A stretch of 64,000 nt of DNA from Tenggerimyces flavus. GTDB lineage: Bacteria > Actinomycetota > Actinomycetes > Propionibacteriales > Actinopolymorphaceae. The notes under the pieces were generated by a model. It saw nothing but the letters and a program-made list of their open reading frames with translations, had not been told where the DNA came from and searched no databases. The position numbers were made by a program, and so were the translations under genes. Each line of letters opens with the position of its first letter. The first letter of the stretch is position 1. Where the stretch lies: the NCBI RefSeq assembly GCF_016907715.1, contig NZ_JAFBCM010000001.1:992001-1056000 (forward strand), read 5' to 3'. Positions 1 to 11,553 of the stretch are shown here, in pieces.

Positions 1-2
1 CG

Positions 3-2678
3 GCGGTCGATGTGTGCGACCGGCTCGGCGTGCCGCTGTTGCCACGCGGCGCTGGTACGAGCATCGGCGGGCAGGCGATCAACGAGGCCGTCGTGCTCGA
101 CTTCTCCCGCCACCTCAACCGAGTCCTGAGCATCGACCCCGGCAAGCGCACCGCTCGGGTGCAGCCGGGTACGGTGCTCGACGATCTGCGCAAGGCAGCA
201 GCTCCGCACGGGCTCACGTTCGGACCTGACCCGTCCACGCACAGCCGCTGCACGCTCGGCGGGATGATCGGCAACAACGCCTGCGGCTCGCATTCGGTCG
301 CGTGGGGCAAGACGGTCGACAACGTCGAGTCGCTCGATGTCCTGCTGGCCGACGGCACCCGCCTCACGCTCGGACCCTCGACCCCTGACCACGAGGTCGT
401 ACGCAAGCTGCGAGCGCTCGGCGACCGCTACGGCGCGCTGGTCCGCGACGCGTTCCCCCAGCTCACGCGCCGCGTGTCCGGCTACAACCTCGACCAGCTG
501 CTGCCCGAGAACGGCTTCCACCTGGCCAAGGCGATCGTCGGCACCGAGGGCACCTGCGTCACGATCCTCGAGGCCGAGGTCACGCTCGTCGATGCTCCGA
601 AGGCGCGAGCGCTCGCCGTCCTCGGCTTCCCGGACGCGTTCGTCGCTGCCGACCACGTGCTGCCTATCCTCGACCTGAAGCCGCTCACGATCGAGAGTGT
701 CGACGCGGCGATCGTCGCGATCGCGCGGCGTCGTTCGCCGGCCAACCCGGCGCTGGACGGGCTCCCGCAGGGCGGCGCGTGGCTGTACGTCGAGACCGGC
801 GGCGACACGCTCGCCGAGGCAGAGGCCCAGGCGCGCGAGATCGCGCGGGCGGTCGACTCGACGCACGCGATCGTCACCGATCCCGCGGTCATGCGGGCGA
901 TCTGGCGCGTCCGCGAGGAGGGCGCGGGTACGGCGACGCGGCTGCCCGACGGCAGCGAGGCGTGGCCGGGTTGGGAGGACGCGGCCGTCCCGCCCGAGCG
1001 GCTCGGCTCGTACCTGCGCGGCTTCGACGGCCTGCTGCGCGAGCACAAACGGCAGGGCCTCTACTACGGCCACTTCGGCGACGGCTGCATCCACGTTCGC
1101 ATCGACTTCGACCTGCTCACGGCGCCTGGGATCAAGGGGTTCCGGCGGTTCATGGAGGACGCGGCGGACCTCGTGGTCGCGCACGGCGGGTCGCTCTCGG
1201 GCGAGCACGGCGACGGTCAGGCGCGGGCGGAGCTGCTCGCGCGGATGTACCCGCCGGAGCTGCTGGCGGCCTTCGGCGAGTTCAAGGCGATCTGGGATCC
1301 GCGCGGGCTGATGAACCCGCATCGGATCGTGGAGCCCGCCAAGCTCGACGACGACGTGCGGGTGTTCCTCGGGACGCCGAAGATCAACGGGGACACGACG
1401 TTCGCGTTCTCCCACGACCGGGACGGCTTCTTCGGCGCGACCCGGCGCTGCGTCGGCGTGGGCAAGTGCGTCGCGTCCGACGGCGGGGTGATGTGCCCGT
1501 CGTACCGGGCGACCCGCGAGGAGCAGCACTCGACGCGCGGCCGGGCTCGGCTGCTGTTCGAGATGGCGAGCGGGCAGCTGGTGGAGGACGGCTGGCGTTC
1601 GACCGAGGTACGGGACGCGCTCGACCTCTGCCTGTCCTGCAAGGGCTGCAAGACCGACTGCCCGGTGAACGTGGACATGGCGACGTACAAGGCGGAGTTC
1701 CTCAGCAAGCACTACGAAGGTCGGGTGCGGCCGGCGTCGCACTACTCGATGGGCTGGCTGCCGACCTGGCTGCGGCTCGGGTCGCCGTTCGCTCGGGTGG
1801 TGAACGCGCTGACCTCGGCGCGGCCGGTGGCGTGGCTGGCGAAACGGCTCGGCGGGATCGCGGCGGAACGGGCCATCCCGCGGTTCGCCGTCGGCTCGCT
1901 CGTGCGCCGGCTGCGCGGCCGCCCCGCTCCGGACCTGCCGCCCGACGCGCCGCGGGTGCTGCTGTGGCCGGACACGTTCACGAACTACTTCGACCCCGCG
2001 CTCGGCGAGGACGCGTACGCGGTGCTGACGTCCCTCGGTTACCGGGTGGACGTGCCGCGCGGTCCGGTCTGCTGCGGGCTGACGTGGGTGTCGACGGGCC
2101 AACTGGGCAAGGCGAAACGCGTTCTCCGTCGTACGCTCCGCACGCTGCGGCCATGGCTCACCGCGGGCGTGCCGGTGGTCGGGCTGGAGCCGAGCTGTAC
2201 GGCGTTGTTCCGCGGCGAGCTGACCGACCTGCTGCCCGGCGACGCCGATGCCGTGCGGCTGAAGGAGCAGACGAAGACGCTCGCCGAGGTGCTCGCTGCG
2301 CATCCCGCAAAGTTCCACGTGAAACGTTCCGGGCAGAAGGCGATGGTCCAGGTGCACTGCCACCAGCACGCGGAGCTCGGCTTCAATGCCGATCGCGACG
2401 TGCTGGCGAAGCTCGGCGTCGAGGCCGAGGTGCTGGACTCGGGTTGCTGTGGGCTGGCCGGCAACTTCGGCTTCGAGCAGGGGCACTACGACGTGTCGAT
2501 GGCGTGCGCGGAGCGGGTGCTGCTGCCGGCCGTGCGCGGCGCGGAGGAGTCGGTCGCGGTGTTGGCGGACGGCTTCAGCTGCCGTACGCAGGTGCGCCAG
2601 GCGGGACTGCGCGAGCCCGTTCACCTGGCGCAGCTGGCTGCTCGAGCGCTAGGAGTGGACGGTCACTCCGCCGAGTAG
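3..2678 (+). CDS. FAD-linked oxidase / Fe-S protein (D-lactate or glycolate dehydrogenase type), 5' truncated
   Basis: The reading frame is open at the left edge; the sequence begins inside the FAD-binding (PCMH-type) domain at the usual PRGAGTS motif, so roughly 60 N-terminal residues lie outside the window. Order of domains: FAD_binding_4, FAD-oxidase C-terminal domain, a dicluster 4Fe-4S region (CVGVGKC near 1449 and CLSCKGCKTDCP near 1629), then two CCG-type cysteine-rich modules (CCGLTW near 2070, CCGLAG near 2445). This fused layout is that of large YdiJ/GlpC-like dehydrogenases that oxidise a 2-hydroxy acid and pass electrons to the membrane pool. The natural substrate (D-lactate, glycolate or D-2-hydroxyglutarate) cannot be told from sequence. 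The 3' end overlaps the convergent aldo-keto reductase gene by 30 bp. Confidence 0.9.
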   Translation, partial: AVDVCDRLGVPLLPRGAGTSIGGQAINEAVVLDFSRHLNRVLSIDPGKRTARVQPGTVLDDLRKAAAPHGLTFGPDPSTHSRCTLGGMIGNNACGSHSVAWGKTVDNVESLDVLLADGTRLTLGPSTPDHEVVRKLRALGDRYGALVRDAFPQLTRRVSGYNLDQLLPENGFHLAKAIVGTEGTCVTILEAEVTLVDAPKARALAVLGFPDAFVAADHVLPILDLKPLTIESVDAAIVAIARRRSPANPALDGLPQGGAWLYVETGGDTLAEAEAQAREIARAVDSTHAIVTDPAVMRAIWRVREEGAGTATRLPDGSEAWPGWEDAAVPPERLGSYLRGFDGLLREHKRQGLYYGHFGDGCIHVRIDFDLLTAPGIKGFRRFMEDAADLVVAHGGSLSGEHGDGQARAELLARMYPPELLAAFGEFKAIWDPRGLMNPHRIVEPAKLDDDVRVFLGTPKINGDTTFAFSHDRDGFFGATRRCVGVGKCVASDGGVMCPSYRATREEQHSTRGRARLLFEMASGQLVEDGWRSTEVRDALDLCLSCKGCKTDCPVNVDMATYKAEFLSKHYEGRVRPASHYSMGWLPTWLRLGSPFARVVNALTSARPVAWLAKRLGGIAAERAIPRFAVGSLVRRLRGRPAPDLPPDAPRVLLWPDTFTNYFDPALGEDAYAVLTSLGYRVDVPRGPVCCGLTWVSTGQLGKAKRVLRRTLRTLRPWLTAGVPVVGLEPSCTALFRGELTDLLPGDADAVRLKEQTKTLAEVLAAHPAKFHVKRSGQKAMVQVHCHQHAELGFNADRDVLAKLGVEAEVLDSGCCGLAGNFGFEQGHYDVSMACAERVLLPAVRGAEESVAVLADGFSCRTQVRQAGLREPVHLAQLAARALGVDGHSAE

Positions 2679-3455
2679 CTTGCGGTCCTCGTCGGTCAGC
2701 TCCAGGTCGACGGCGGCGAGGTTGTCCTCGAGGTGCTCGCGCTTCGACGTACCCGGGATCGGCAGCATGACCGGCGACCGGGCCAGCAGCCAGGCGAGCG
2801 CGACACGGGTGGTCGAGACGCCGTGCTTCTTCGCGACCTGCTCGAGCGCGTCGTCGGGCGTGCGGGCGCTCGGCTGCACCGGGAGCCAGGGCAGGAACGC
2901 GATGCCCTTCGCCTCGCAGTAGTCGAGAACGGTCTCCGACCGGCGCTGGCTGAGGTTGTAGAGGTTCTGCACGCTGACGATCGGCGTGATCGCGTTCGCC
3001 GCCTCGATCTCGTCGATGCCTACCTCGGACAGGCCGACGTGGCGGACCTTGCCCTCGTCCTGCAGCCGCTTGAGCGCGCCGAGCTGTTCCTCGAACGGGA
3101 CCTTCGGGTCGACGCGGTGCAGCTGGAACAGGTCGATGCGCTCGAGCCTGAGCCGCCGGAGGCTGAGCTCGGCCTGTTGCCGGAGGTACTCGGGACGGCC
3201 GAGCGGGATCCAGTCGTCGCCGGGGTGCGCCTGACCGGCCTTGGTGCCGATGACCAGGTCTTTCGCGTACGGGTGCAGGGCTTCGGCGATCAGTTCCTCG
3301 TTCTGGCCGAGATGGTACGAGTCCGCGGTGTCGACGAAGGTGACCCCGAGCTCGACGGCGCGACGGAGGATCTGCTTCGAGGTCTCGCGGTCGGACAGCT
3401 TGAGGCGGAGTGCGCCGAAGCCGAGCCGGTGGACGGTGAGGTCGCCGAGGTTCAT
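2649..3455 (-). CDS. Aldo/keto reductase
   Basis: NAD(P)H-dependent oxidoreductase of the AKR superfamily with a TIM-barrel fold. The catalytic tetrad is visible: Asp and Tyr in TADSYH, Lys in GTKAG and His in QLHRVD. The C-terminal PIPGTSKREHLEDN segment is the cofactor-binding signature. Length (268 aa) is normal for the family. I start at ATG 3455 because the family usually begins just before the LGDLTVHRLGFG strand; a TTG at 3491 would add 12 residues and is possible. The gene is divergent from a LysR regulator, which suggests control by it. Substrate unknown. Confidence 0.9.
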   Translation of the reverse strand: MNLGDLTVHRLGFGALRLKLSDRETSKQILRRAVELGVTFVDTADSYHLGQNEELIAEALHPYAKDLVIGTKAGQAHPGDDWIPLGRPEYLRQQAELSLRRLRLERIDLFQLHRVDPKVPFEEQLGALKRLQDEGKVRHVGLSEVGIDEIEAANAITPIVSVQNLYNLSQRRSETVLDYCEAKGIAFLPWLPVQPSARTPDDALEQVAKKHGVSTTRVALAWLLARSPVMLPIPGTSKREHLEDNLAAVDLELTDEDRKLLGGVTVHS

Positions 3456-3528
3456 GCGGTCGAGCCTGGCGGCGGTCGATCGTTTAGACAAGCGAGACTT
3501 TCTCCCTGGTTCTGCTTAGCATTGCTAC

Positions 3529-4437
3529 GTGCTCAACCTCGAACGGCTTCGCGTACTGCACGCTGTCTCCTCGACCGGCTCGGTGCGCGGCGCGGCGGAG
3601 TGGCTGCACGTCACGACGTCCGCGGTGTCGCAGCAGATCGACCGGCTGGAGCGCGAGGTCGGGCAGCCGCTGGTCGAGCGGCAGGGGCGGGGCGTACGGC
3701 TCACCGAGGCGGGCGTGGTGCTCGCCGCGCACGCCGCCTCGCTGCTGGCGGAGGTCGAGCGAGTCGAGGCCGACCTCGCCGAACGGGCAGGCGCGGTGGT
3801 CGGGCGGGTGACGGTCGCCGCCTTCGCGACGGCCGCGCGCGGGCTGTTGCCGTCGGCGCTGCGGTCGTTGCGCACGACGTACTCGCGGCTGACCGTACGG
3901 CTGACCGAGCTGGAGCCGACCGACGCGCTGCCGCTGCTGCTGCGCGGCGAGGTGGACGTCGCGGTCGTGCAGGACTGGGCCGAGGCGCCGCTCGACCTAC
4001 CGGACGGGCTCGCGACGCGGGACCTGCTCTCCGACGTGCTGGACGCCGCGCTGCCGTCGTCGCATCCGCTGGCCGACAAGGAGTCGATCGGGCTCGCGGA
4101 CCTGGCGGGTTCGGACTGGGTGATGTGGACGAGCGGTCAGATCTGCAACTCGTGGATCGAGGACTCGCTGCGTTCGGAGGGCGTACGTCCGGACGTGATC
4201 CACACCGCGTCCGAGCACTCGACCCAGCTCGCCCTCGTCGCCGCCGGCGTGGGCGTCGCGATCATCCCCCGCCTCGGCCGCGAGCCGGTGCCCGCCGACG
4301 TACGCATCGTCCCTACGTCGCCCCCGCTGACCCGCCGAGTCTTCGCCGTCTGGCGCGCCAGCACCACCCGCCGCCCAACAATCGGCGCGGTGCTGGACGC
4401 GCTCACCGAGGCGGCGTCCGATCCCGGACGGTCCTGA
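3529..4437 (+). CDS. LysR-family transcriptional regulator
   Basis: 302 aa. The N-terminal winged HTH (residues 1-60, with TSAVSQQIDRLEREVGQPLVER) is typical of LysR proteins and is followed by a periplasmic-binding-like effector domain. It starts at GTG 3529, only 6 nt after a TAGCAT hexamer at 3517-3522, so the transcript is probably leaderless. It is divergent from the aldo/keto reductase gene, the classic arrangement in which a LysR protein controls itself and the neighbouring gene from the shared intergenic region. Ligand unknown. Confidence 0.93.
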   Translation: MLNLERLRVLHAVSSTGSVRGAAEWLHVTTSAVSQQIDRLEREVGQPLVERQGRGVRLTEAGVVLAAHAASLLAEVERVEADLAERAGAVVGRVTVAAFATAARGLLPSALRSLRTTYSRLTVRLTELEPTDALPLLLRGEVDVAVVQDWAEAPLDLPDGLATRDLLSDVLDAALPSSHPLADKESIGLADLAGSDWVMWTSGQICNSWIEDSLRSEGVRPDVIHTASEHSTQLALVAAGVGVAIIPRLGREPVPADVRIVPTSPPLTRRVFAVWRASTTRRPTIGAVLDALTEAASDPGRS

Positions 4438-4518
4438 CCGCGACCGGCGCCCTGACCGCTCAGCCAGCCGGCCCTCCCTAGCCTTGTGGACACCGCCGGA
4501 ACCGGGGGAGGTCCAGCA

Positions 4519-7500
4519 ATGCGACCGTCCAAGCTGTGGTCCGTGATCGCCGGCTCTGTCGTGGCCGGGCTCCTCGTCGCCGCACCGGCGACGTCCGCTC
4601 CGCCCGACTACGTCAGCCAGGTGAACCCGTGGGTCGAGGCCGACCTCGGGAGGTTCTTCTTCTTCCAGTCGGCCACGAACCCGTTCGGGCTGGTGAAGCT
4701 GCGGCCCGACGCCCGAACGGACGGCGCCTGGTCGGTGGGCTACGGCAAGAGCGCCAAGGTCGTGAAGGGCTTCAGCCACCTGCACGAGTGGACGATCTCC
4801 GGCGTGCAGGTGATGCCGACCTCCGGCGCGAGCGTGCCCAAGCTCGAAGGCGACGCGGGCTGGGAGTCACCCGTTCGCCATGACGCGAGCGAGGTCGCGC
4901 GGCCGGGCTACCACCGGCTGGTGCTCGACCGGTACGGCATCACTGCCGAGCTGGCGGCCACGGATCGGGTCGGCCTGCACCGCTACACGTACGCGAAGGC
5001 GGGTCCGAGCGAGATCCTGGTCAACCTCGGTGGTCCGCTGGGCGAGGCCGTCATGGAGAACGCGACCGTGACCAAGGTGAGCTCCCGTGAGCTGGCCGGG
5101 TTCGTCGTCCAGCGCGGCGGGAAGACCCAGGTGCACTTCAACATCACGTTCGACCGGCCGTTCGACTCGCTGCGCGGCTGGGCGAACGGTGCGCTGGTGA
5201 ACGGTGGCGCGCCCGTCGACAAGGTGTCCGGGCCGAACAGCGGCGTGTACGTGAAGTACGACAACGTCAAGGCTGGCGAGCAGCTGCAGATGAAGGTGGC
5301 GCTCTCGTTCACCGGCGCCTCTGGCGCGCTGCGCAACCGGCAGCTCGAGCTGCCTGGTTGGAACTTCGACGCCGTCGAGGCTGCGTCACGAGCGCGGTGG
5401 AACTCCCTGCTCGGGCGGATCGATGTGAAGGGCGGCACGCAGCAGCAGCGCACGAAGTTCTACACCGACCTGTTCCACGTGCTCTGCGGGCGCGGGATGG
5501 CGAGTGACGCGGACGGCAAGTACCTCGACGACACCTGGGACCACAACCAGGTCAAGCAGCTTCCGCTCGACAAGCGCGGGAAGCCGGAGTTCGCGATGTA
5601 CAACTACGACGCGCTCTGGCTGACTCAGTGGAACGTGAACTCGATCCTCGGTCTCGCCTATCCGGAGATCTACAGCGGCTTCGTCCGTTCCCAGCTGCAG
5701 ATGTTCCGCGACGGCGGACTGTTGCCCCGCGGGCCGGCAGCGGGCGACGACACCCTCGTGATGACCGGCAACCCGGTTGCCTCGTTCATCACCGGCGCGT
5801 GGAACAAGGGCATCCGCGACTACGACATCGACCTTGCGTACAAGGCGATGCTCGACGCCCAGTCGGTCGGCGGGTTGTTCGACAAGGCTTGGTTCGACTA
5901 CACGAACTTCGGTACCGGCGGCATCCGGCAGTACCTCGACAAGGGGTACGTCCCGACCGGGTTCAACGGGCAGGGGACGGGCCAGACACTGGAGTACGCG
6001 CACCAGGACTGGGCGCTCTCGCAACTGGCGAAGCAGCTGGGCAAGGTCGGCATCAACGCTTCGCAGTACGCGACCGTTGTGGCGTCGTCGGCTCAGGATG
6101 CGGCGCACGGCGCCGAGCGCGCCATCGATGGGCGGCCGCTGCGCGCGCCGACGGACGTCGAGTGGCGGTCAAAGGGCGAGCGGAACCCGTGGGTCGAGCT
6201 GCGTTGGCCCCAGCCGCGGACGTTGCGGCAGGTCGTACTCAGCGATCGCGCGGACCCTGCCAGCAACGCCAACGGCGGAACGCTGACGTTCTCCGACGGC
6301 AGTCCGGTCGCGGTCTCCGGCATCCCCGCTGACGGCTCGGACAAGGTCGTGAAGTTCGCGCCGCGGAAGGTCTCGTCGGTGCGCTTCACCGTGACCGGCG
6401 GCTCGGGAGCCAACGTGGGGCTGAACGAGCTCGAGGCCTGGGATGACACGAACGCGTACTCCTATTTGCTGGATCGTTCGCGCAACTGGCGCACGCTGTA
6501 CGACGAGTCTACCGGCTTCATCCGGCCGCGGAACGCCGACGGCAGCTGGCAGACACCGTTCGACCCTCTGTCGCCGCGGGACTTCGTCGAGGCGAACTCG
6601 TGGCAGGCGACCTGGTTCACCACGCACGACGTGATGGGCTTGGCGAACCTGCTGGGCGGGGAGACCGCGTACGCCGACAAGCTCAACTACGCGTTCGTCA
6701 GCGCGGAGCCGGTGCGGTTCATCGGCCCGTACGGGCAGGGTTTCGTCAGCTACGGCAACCAGCCGGGGCTGGAGGTGGCGCATCTGTTCAACTACGTCGG
6801 CTATCCCTGGCTGTCGCAGTACTGGGTGCGGCAGGTGCGGGAGAAGACGTTCGGCTCGATCGCTCCCGACGACGGCTACGGGCACCACGACGAGGACCAG
6901 GGGCAGATGGGCGCGCTGTCCGCGCTGATGGCGATCGGGTTGTTCGAGGTGACCGGTGGTGGGCTTTCGCGGCCGGTGTACGACATCACGTCGCCGATCT
7001 TCGACGAGGTCACGATCAAGCTGAATCCTTCGTACTACAAGGGGAAGCAGTTCCGGATCGTCACGCATGGCAACTCGGCTTCGCGTCCGTACATCCAGCG
7101 GGCGAAGCTGGACGGCCGGCTACTGCGGGACGCTTGGTTCCGTCATGACCAGCTCGCCGACGGTGGGACCTTGGAGCTCTGGCTCGGGCCAAAGCCCAAC
7201 AAGCGTTGGGGTGTCGACCGGCTGCCGCCTTCGGAGTCTCGGTCGGCCGGCAAGTCGCCGGTGCTCGCTCGGTCGGTCGTCGTCGAGGGACCGGAGCAGA
7301 TCGCCACGCCGTACGACGTGGTGGACTTCAACGCCTCGTTCGTACCTGCTGACACGACGCTGAAGGAGGTGTTCTGGTCGGTGCGCGCGCCGGACGGATC
7401 GCCCACCGACAAGGCGACGATCGACGTCCGCGGCGTGCTGACCGTCAACCACCGCGACGGCGACGTGCTGGTGACCGCGACGGCTGCCGACAGTGGCCGG

Positions 7501-8238
7501 GTGGTCTGGCGGAAGCTCGTCCGGATCGCGCTCGATCCCGCGCTGCTGCGGGGGAACGCCTCGCGCTGGCCGGGCGTGACGGCTTCGGCGTCGTCGGAGT
7601 ACACGTCGGGCTACGTCGCGGAGAAGGTCTTCGACGGCATCGTGGGCCAGCCCGACGCGGGCGACTGGGCGTCGAAGGGCGAGCAGAACCCATGGATCTC
7701 GCTGTCGTGGCCGTCACTCGTGCGGACCGATCGGATCGTGCTGTACGACCGGGCGGGCATCGACGACGTGAACGGCGGGACGTTGACGTTCTCCGACGGC
7801 AGCTCGCTCGAGGTCAGCGACATCCCGCCGGCGGGCGAGGCGAAGACGGTGACGTTCCCGATGAAGACGTTCGACTCGGTGCGGTTCCAGGTGAAGGGCG
7901 GGACGGGGCCGAACAACGGCCTGTCCGAGTTCGAGGTGTACGCCGTGCCGTCTGTCCCGCAGGCGCCGCGCTCGGTCACCGCCGAAGCCGGAGTGGGCTC
8001 TGCGACCGTGTCATGGCAGCCGCCGGCGTTCAACGGCGGTGCTCCGGTCATCGCCTACGTGGTGACGCCGTACCACGACGGCAGCGCCCTCGACCCGGTC
8101 GTTGTCGAGGCCGACGAGCGCTCAGCCGTCGTGCCCGGCCTCACCGCAGGCGAGCCGTACACGTTCACCGTCACCGCTCGGAGCCTGGCCGGATCGGGTC
8201 CGGAATCGCCACCCAGCAACGAGATCCGACCCGGTTAG
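4519..8238 (+). CDS. Secreted GH92-family glycosidase (alpha-mannosidase type) with two discoidin-like domains and an Fn3 domain
   Basis: 1239 aa. A Sec signal peptide (residues 1-30, MRPSKLWSV...ATSA) is followed by the GH92 N-terminal beta-sandwich and an alpha/alpha barrel. GH92 enzymes are calcium-dependent exo-alpha-mannosidases acting on yeast mannan or N-glycans. A discoidin/F5-8-like module (about residues 515-640) sits inside the catalytic region, after [14 protein letters not shown]; catalytic sequence resumes at [14 protein letters not shown]. After the barrel come an Ig-like segment (about 925-1010), a second discoidin-like module (about 1015-1150) and a C-terminal Fn3 domain (1152-1239). 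The two modules share [12 protein letters not shown] chose ATG 4519 because GGGGGAGGT lies at 4504-4512 and the signal peptide starts there. The 3' end overlaps the convergent protease gene by 4 bp. Confidence 0.9.
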   Translation: MRPSKLWSVIAGSVVAGLLVAAPATSAPPDYVSQVNPWVEADLGRFFFFQSATNPFGLVKLRPDARTDGAWSVGYGKSAKVVKGFSHLHEWTISGVQVMPTSGASVPKLEGDAGWESPVRHDASEVARPGYHRLVLDRYGITAELAATDRVGLHRYTYAKAGPSEILVNLGGPLGEAVMENATVTKVSSRELAGFVVQRGGKTQVHFNITFDRPFDSLRGWANGALVNGGAPVDKVSGPNSGVYVKYDNVKAGEQLQMKVALSFTGASGALRNRQLELPGWNFDAVEAASRARWNSLLGRIDVKGGTQQQRTKFYTDLFHVLCGRGMASDADGKYLDDTWDHNQVKQLPLDKRGKPEFAMYNYDALWLTQWNVNSILGLAYPEIYSGFVRSQLQMFRDGGLLPRGPAAGDDTLVMTGNPVASFITGAWNKGIRDYDIDLAYKAMLDAQSVGGLFDKAWFDYTNFGTGGIRQYLDKGYVPTGFNGQGTGQTLEYAHQDWALSQLAKQLGKVGINASQYATVVASSAQDAAHGAERAIDGRPLRAPTDVEWRSKGERNPWVELRWPQPRTLRQVVLSDRADPASNANGGTLTFSDGSPVAVSGIPADGSDKVVKFAPRKVSSVRFTVTGGSGANVGLNELEAWDDTNAYSYLLDRSRNWRTLYDESTGFIRPRNADGSWQTPFDPLSPRDFVEANSWQATWFTTHDVMGLANLLGGETAYADKLNYAFVSAEPVRFIGPYGQGFVSYGNQPGLEVAHLFNYVGYPWLSQYWVRQVREKTFGSIAPDDGYGHHDEDQGQMGALSALMAIGLFEVTGGGLSRPVYDITSPIFDEVTIKLNPSYYKGKQFRIVTHGNSASRPYIQRAKLDGRLLRDAWFRHDQLADGGTLELWLGPKPNKRWGVDRLPPSESRSAGKSPVLARSVVVEGPEQIATPYDVVDFNASFVPADTTLKEVFWSVRAPDGSPTDKATIDVRGVLTVNHRDGDVLVTATAADSGRVVWRKLVRIALDPALLRGNASRWPGVTASASSEYTSGYVAEKVFDGIVGQPDAGDWASKGEQNPWISLSWPSLVRTDRIVLYDRAGIDDVNGGTLTFSDGSSLEVSDIPPAGEAKTVTFPMKTFDSVRFQVKGGTGPNNGLSEFEVYAVPSVPQAPRSVTAEAGVGSATVSWQPPAFNGGAPVIAYVVTPYHDGSALDPVVVEADERSAVVPGLTAGEPYTFTVTARSLAGSGPESPPSNEIRPG

Positions 8239-11200
8239 GAGCGCGGTGGAAGTGGCTGGCGGGTGAGGTTGGGGCGGACGCCGGGGGTTGGGGTGTGGAT
8301 CGGGTGGGTCGCCAGGAGTTCGCGCGCGACCTCGATCGCCTTGTCCAGTTGCGTATCCACGCCCAGCGCGTAGTCCTGCGGCGCGTTGTCGACCTCGACG
8401 TCGGGGTCGGTGCCGTGGTTCTCGACCTGCCAGCCGACGTCGTCGAACGCGAACGAGTACTCCGGTTGCGTCGTCACCGTTCCGTCCGCGAGCGCGTGCC
8501 GCGGGGAGATGCCGATCACGCCGCCCCAGGTGCGCTTGCCGAGGAGGGGGCCGAGCTTCAGCAGCTTGAACGCGTGGCAGAACATGTCGCCGTCGGAGCC
8601 GGCGAGCTCGTTCGTCAACGCCACCAGGGGTCCGCGGGGTGACTCGTCGGGGTACGGGGTCGGTGGCTCCCAGCGCGCGTAGTCGTAGCCGATCCGCCGG
8701 CGGCTGAGTTTCTCCAACAGGAGTTGAGAAACGTACCCGCCGCCGTTGTAGCGGACGTCGATGACCAGACCCTCGCGGTCGTACTCGGCGAGGAAAGCGC
8801 GGTGGAACTCCGCGTACCCGTGGTCGCTCATGTCGGGGATGTGGACGTACCCCATTCGCCCGCCGGTCGCCTCGTGCACGTACGCGCGGTTGGCCTCGAC
8901 CCAGTCGCGGTAGCGGCCGGCACGTTCGCTGTCGATCGCCCGGACGCTGACCGTACGCGGCTCGCCGTCCTCGCGTACGACGGTCAGCTGCACCTCCTGG
9001 TCGGCCTGGTTGACCAGCGGCTCACCGGGCAGGACGAGCACGTCGCCGCGCCGGCCGATCGGCTGCCCGTTGATCGCGAGCACCACGTCGCCAACCGCAA
9101 CGTCGACGCCTGGCCGGTTGAGCGGCGAGGTCGCCTCGCGGTCCCAGGCGTCGCCACCGACGATCCGGCCGACCCAGAACTGGCCGTTCTCCTCGTCGAA
9201 CTCCCAGTCCACGCCGAGGAAACCCTGCTGGTAGTGCGGGCCGGGCCGGTACTCGCCGCCGCCCTCGTACGCGTGCGACGTCCCGAGCTCGCCCTGCAGC
9301 TCCCAGAACAGGTCCGACAGCTCCGAGCGCGTCGCGACCCGGTCGACCAGCGGCAGGTAGCGCTTGTAGACCTCGTCCCACGCGATGCCGGACATGTCCT
9401 CGGACCAGAAGTTCTCGCGCTGCAGTCGCCAAGCCTCGCGGAACATCTGCCGCCATTCCGCGCCCGGACGTACGGACACCTTCACGCGGTCGAGGTCGAT
9501 CCACCCGCTGGCGCGGCCGGGCTCGTCGCCGCTGTCGCCGTCGTCGGACGGCTTCTCCCCCGCCTTGAGCACGCGCAGGCGCTCGCCCGACCTGTAGAGC
9601 AGCGTCTGGGCGCTCCGGTCGAGCGCGAACCCGCTCACGCCGTCGACGATGAGCTCCTTCTTCTGTGACTCGTAGTCGAAGCACTCGATCATGCCGCGCG
9701 GCTTGTGCCCGTCGGAGTGGTCGCCCTGCACGGGACTGCTGGAGAACAGCACCTTGCCCGCGACGCCGGCGATCTGGTGGTAGCGGCCCTCGGGTACGGG
9801 GAACGCGAGCACGCGGCGTTCGATGCCGTCCAGGTCGATCTCGACCGGGTCCGGCTGGTCGCTCTCCGCCTCCTGCTCGGCCTTCTTCTCCTCCTCCGCC
9901 TTCTTCTGCGTGGCAGCGGCTTCGCTCACCAGCGGGCGCGGCTCGGGGACGAACGGGCTCGGGAGGTCCTTGCGCAGCGTCACGAGGTATGGGCGGGTGC
10001 CGAGCGGGAAGCCGAGGTCGAACTGCAGCGCGTCGTGGACGGGGTTGAAGTCGCGCTGGCCGAGGAAGTAGAGGTACTTGCCGTCGGGGTCGAACGCGGG
10101 CGCCCAGTCGGTGAGGACGGGTTTGCTGACCTGGCTTGTCTCGCCGGTTTCGACCTTGCACAGGGTGATGGTTGTGGTTTGGCGGGTGAGCGGCTTGGCG
10201 TACGCGAGCCAGCGACCGTCCGGCGACCACGTCACGCCGGCGATGGCACCGGCTTCGCTGCGGTCGAGGCTCCTGGTGCTTGGCTGGTCGTCGGCGAGGT
10301 TGGTGAGCATCAGCTCGCCGCGGTGAGTGACGATCGCGACCTGGTCGGAGTGTGGCGCGACCTCGAGCTCGACGACGCGGCCGACGTCGAGCTCGTCCAG
10401 CCAGCGTGGCGGCTTCGTACCGTCGGCGGTGAGGATGACGAGGCGTTCGTTCTCGCCCTCGTCGCTGCCGGCGGCGATCAGGCGCTCGTGGTCGTTCAGC
10501 CAGCTGAGGTGGCGGTAGCGGACGCCCTCGGGCTCGCCGTGCTGGCGGACCGGGCCCTCCCAGTGGGCGAGGGAGAACGCCTTGCCGCGCGTGGTGAGCG
10601 CGAGGTCGCTGCCGTCCGGGCCGAGCGCGACGCCGTCGAGGTAGGTCGCGGGGTCGACGAAGCGGCGGTTGCGTTGCGTTCTGGACGAGCCTGTCTGGAC
10701 GTCGATTCTGTGGGCGTCGCTCGACGGCTCGAGCAGGTAGAGGTCGGCGGCGCAGTGGTAGACGAGGCGGTAGCCGTCGGTGCTGAGGTTGCGGGCGTAG
10801 TAGTCGTCGTGGTCGGTGTGGCGTTGGACGTCCTCGCCTTGCGGGGTGCAGGAGTAGACGTTGCCGACGCCCTCGTGGTCGGAGAGGAAGTAGATGCGGT
10901 CGCCGACCCAGCACGGGTTGGCGAGGTTGCCCACGAGGTCGACGAGCGGTTGGAACGTACCTTCGCCGTCCGGGTCGACCCAGAGGCTGCCGGCGGTGCC
11001 GCCGCGGTAGCGCTTCCAGCGGGCGGGGTCGCTGGTGTGGCGGCCGAGGACGACGGCTCCGTTGGGGCCTTCGGAGATCGCGGTGGCTGGACCGAGCGGG
11101 AGTCGGTGCGGGACGCCGCCTTGGCTGGAGACCTCGTACAGCCAGTCCTCGTTGCGGAACGGGCGGCCGCCTGCGGTCGTGTAGACGATCTTGTCGTCGC

Positions 11201-11480
11201 GCCAGCCTCGTACGGTCACTCCGGTGCCCTCGTAGGTGAGTCTGCTGGCGGTGCCGCCGTCGCACGGGAGGACGTAGACCTCGCTGGGGCCTTCCTCGCG
11301 GCCGACGAACGCGACGCTTGTCCCGTCTGTCGAGAGGCGCGGGTGCGTGGCCTCGGCGACGCCGGCCGTGAGCCGCCAGGCGCGGCCGCCGTGCGCGTCG
11401 ACGGTCCAGAGGTCGTCCTCGCTGACGAACACGACGGTGTCGCCGTGGATCGTCGGGTAGCGAAGGTAGCCCTCGGTCAT
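8235..11480 (-). CDS. Tricorn-type S41 serine protease
   Basis: 1081 aa. The N-terminal half carries two beta-propeller domains (TolB/WD-like repeats), followed by a C1 helical region, a PDZ domain and a C-terminal S41 protease core. Catalytic residues align with Thermoplasma tricorn: Ser735-His736 (GTSHAYE), Ser962-Asp963 (AGSDGD) and Glu1020 (VENHGTDPD). Tricorn degrades 6-12-residue peptides released by the proteasome; actinomycetes have both, so a cytosolic peptide-recycling role is likely. No signal peptide is seen. Start ATG 11480 has a GGAGGGG Shine-Dalgarno 4 nt upstream; the frame stays open upstream only because it runs antisense to the amidase gene. A Lys/Glu-rich stretch ([14 protein letters not shown]) lies between the propellers. 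Confidence 0.93.
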   Translation of the reverse strand: MTEGYLRYPTIHGDTVVFVSEDDLWTVDAHGGRAWRLTAGVAEATHPRLSTDGTSVAFVGREEGPSEVYVLPCDGGTASRLTYEGTGVTVRGWRDDKIVYTTAGGRPFRNEDWLYEVSSQGGVPHRLPLGPATAISEGPNGAVVLGRHTSDPARWKRYRGGTAGSLWVDPDGEGTFQPLVDLVGNLANPCWVGDRIYFLSDHEGVGNVYSCTPQGEDVQRHTDHDDYYARNLSTDGYRLVYHCAADLYLLEPSSDAHRIDVQTGSSRTQRNRRFVDPATYLDGVALGPDGSDLALTTRGKAFSLAHWEGPVRQHGEPEGVRYRHLSWLNDHERLIAAGSDEGENERLVILTADGTKPPRWLDELDVGRVVELEVAPHSDQVAIVTHRGELMLTNLADDQPSTRSLDRSEAGAIAGVTWSPDGRWLAYAKPLTRQTTTITLCKVETGETSQVSKPVLTDWAPAFDPDGKYLYFLGQRDFNPVHDALQFDLGFPLGTRPYLVTLRKDLPSPFVPEPRPLVSEAAATQKKAEEEKKAEQEAESDQPDPVEIDLDGIERRVLAFPVPEGRYHQIAGVAGKVLFSSSPVQGDHSDGHKPRGMIECFDYESQKKELIVDGVSGFALDRSAQTLLYRSGERLRVLKAGEKPSDDGDSGDEPGRASGWIDLDRVKVSVRPGAEWRQMFREAWRLQRENFWSEDMSGIAWDEVYKRYLPLVDRVATRSELSDLFWELQGELGTSHAYEGGGEYRPGPHYQQGFLGVDWEFDEENGQFWVGRIVGGDAWDREATSPLNRPGVDVAVGDVVLAINGQPIGRRGDVLVLPGEPLVNQADQEVQLTVVREDGEPRTVSVRAIDSERAGRYRDWVEANRAYVHEATGGRMGYVHIPDMSDHGYAEFHRAFLAEYDREGLVIDVRYNGGGYVSQLLLEKLSRRRIGYDYARWEPPTPYPDESPRGPLVALTNELAGSDGDMFCHAFKLLKLGPLLGKRTWGGVIGISPRHALADGTVTTQPEYSFAFDDVGWQVENHGTDPDVEVDNAPQDYALGVDTQLDKAIEVARELLATHPIHTPTPGVRPNLTRQPLPPRS

Positions 11481-11553
11481 GTCCCCTCCGTTGCTCACTG
11501 GCCTGCCGGTCACCCTAAACGGTGGGTTGGACGGGCCTGGCAGGATCTTCGGA

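Noticed and set aside
2733-4481. 582-aa plus-strand open frame
   Set aside because: Spans the aldo/keto reductase antisense and LysR in another frame; composition is Arg/Ala noise.
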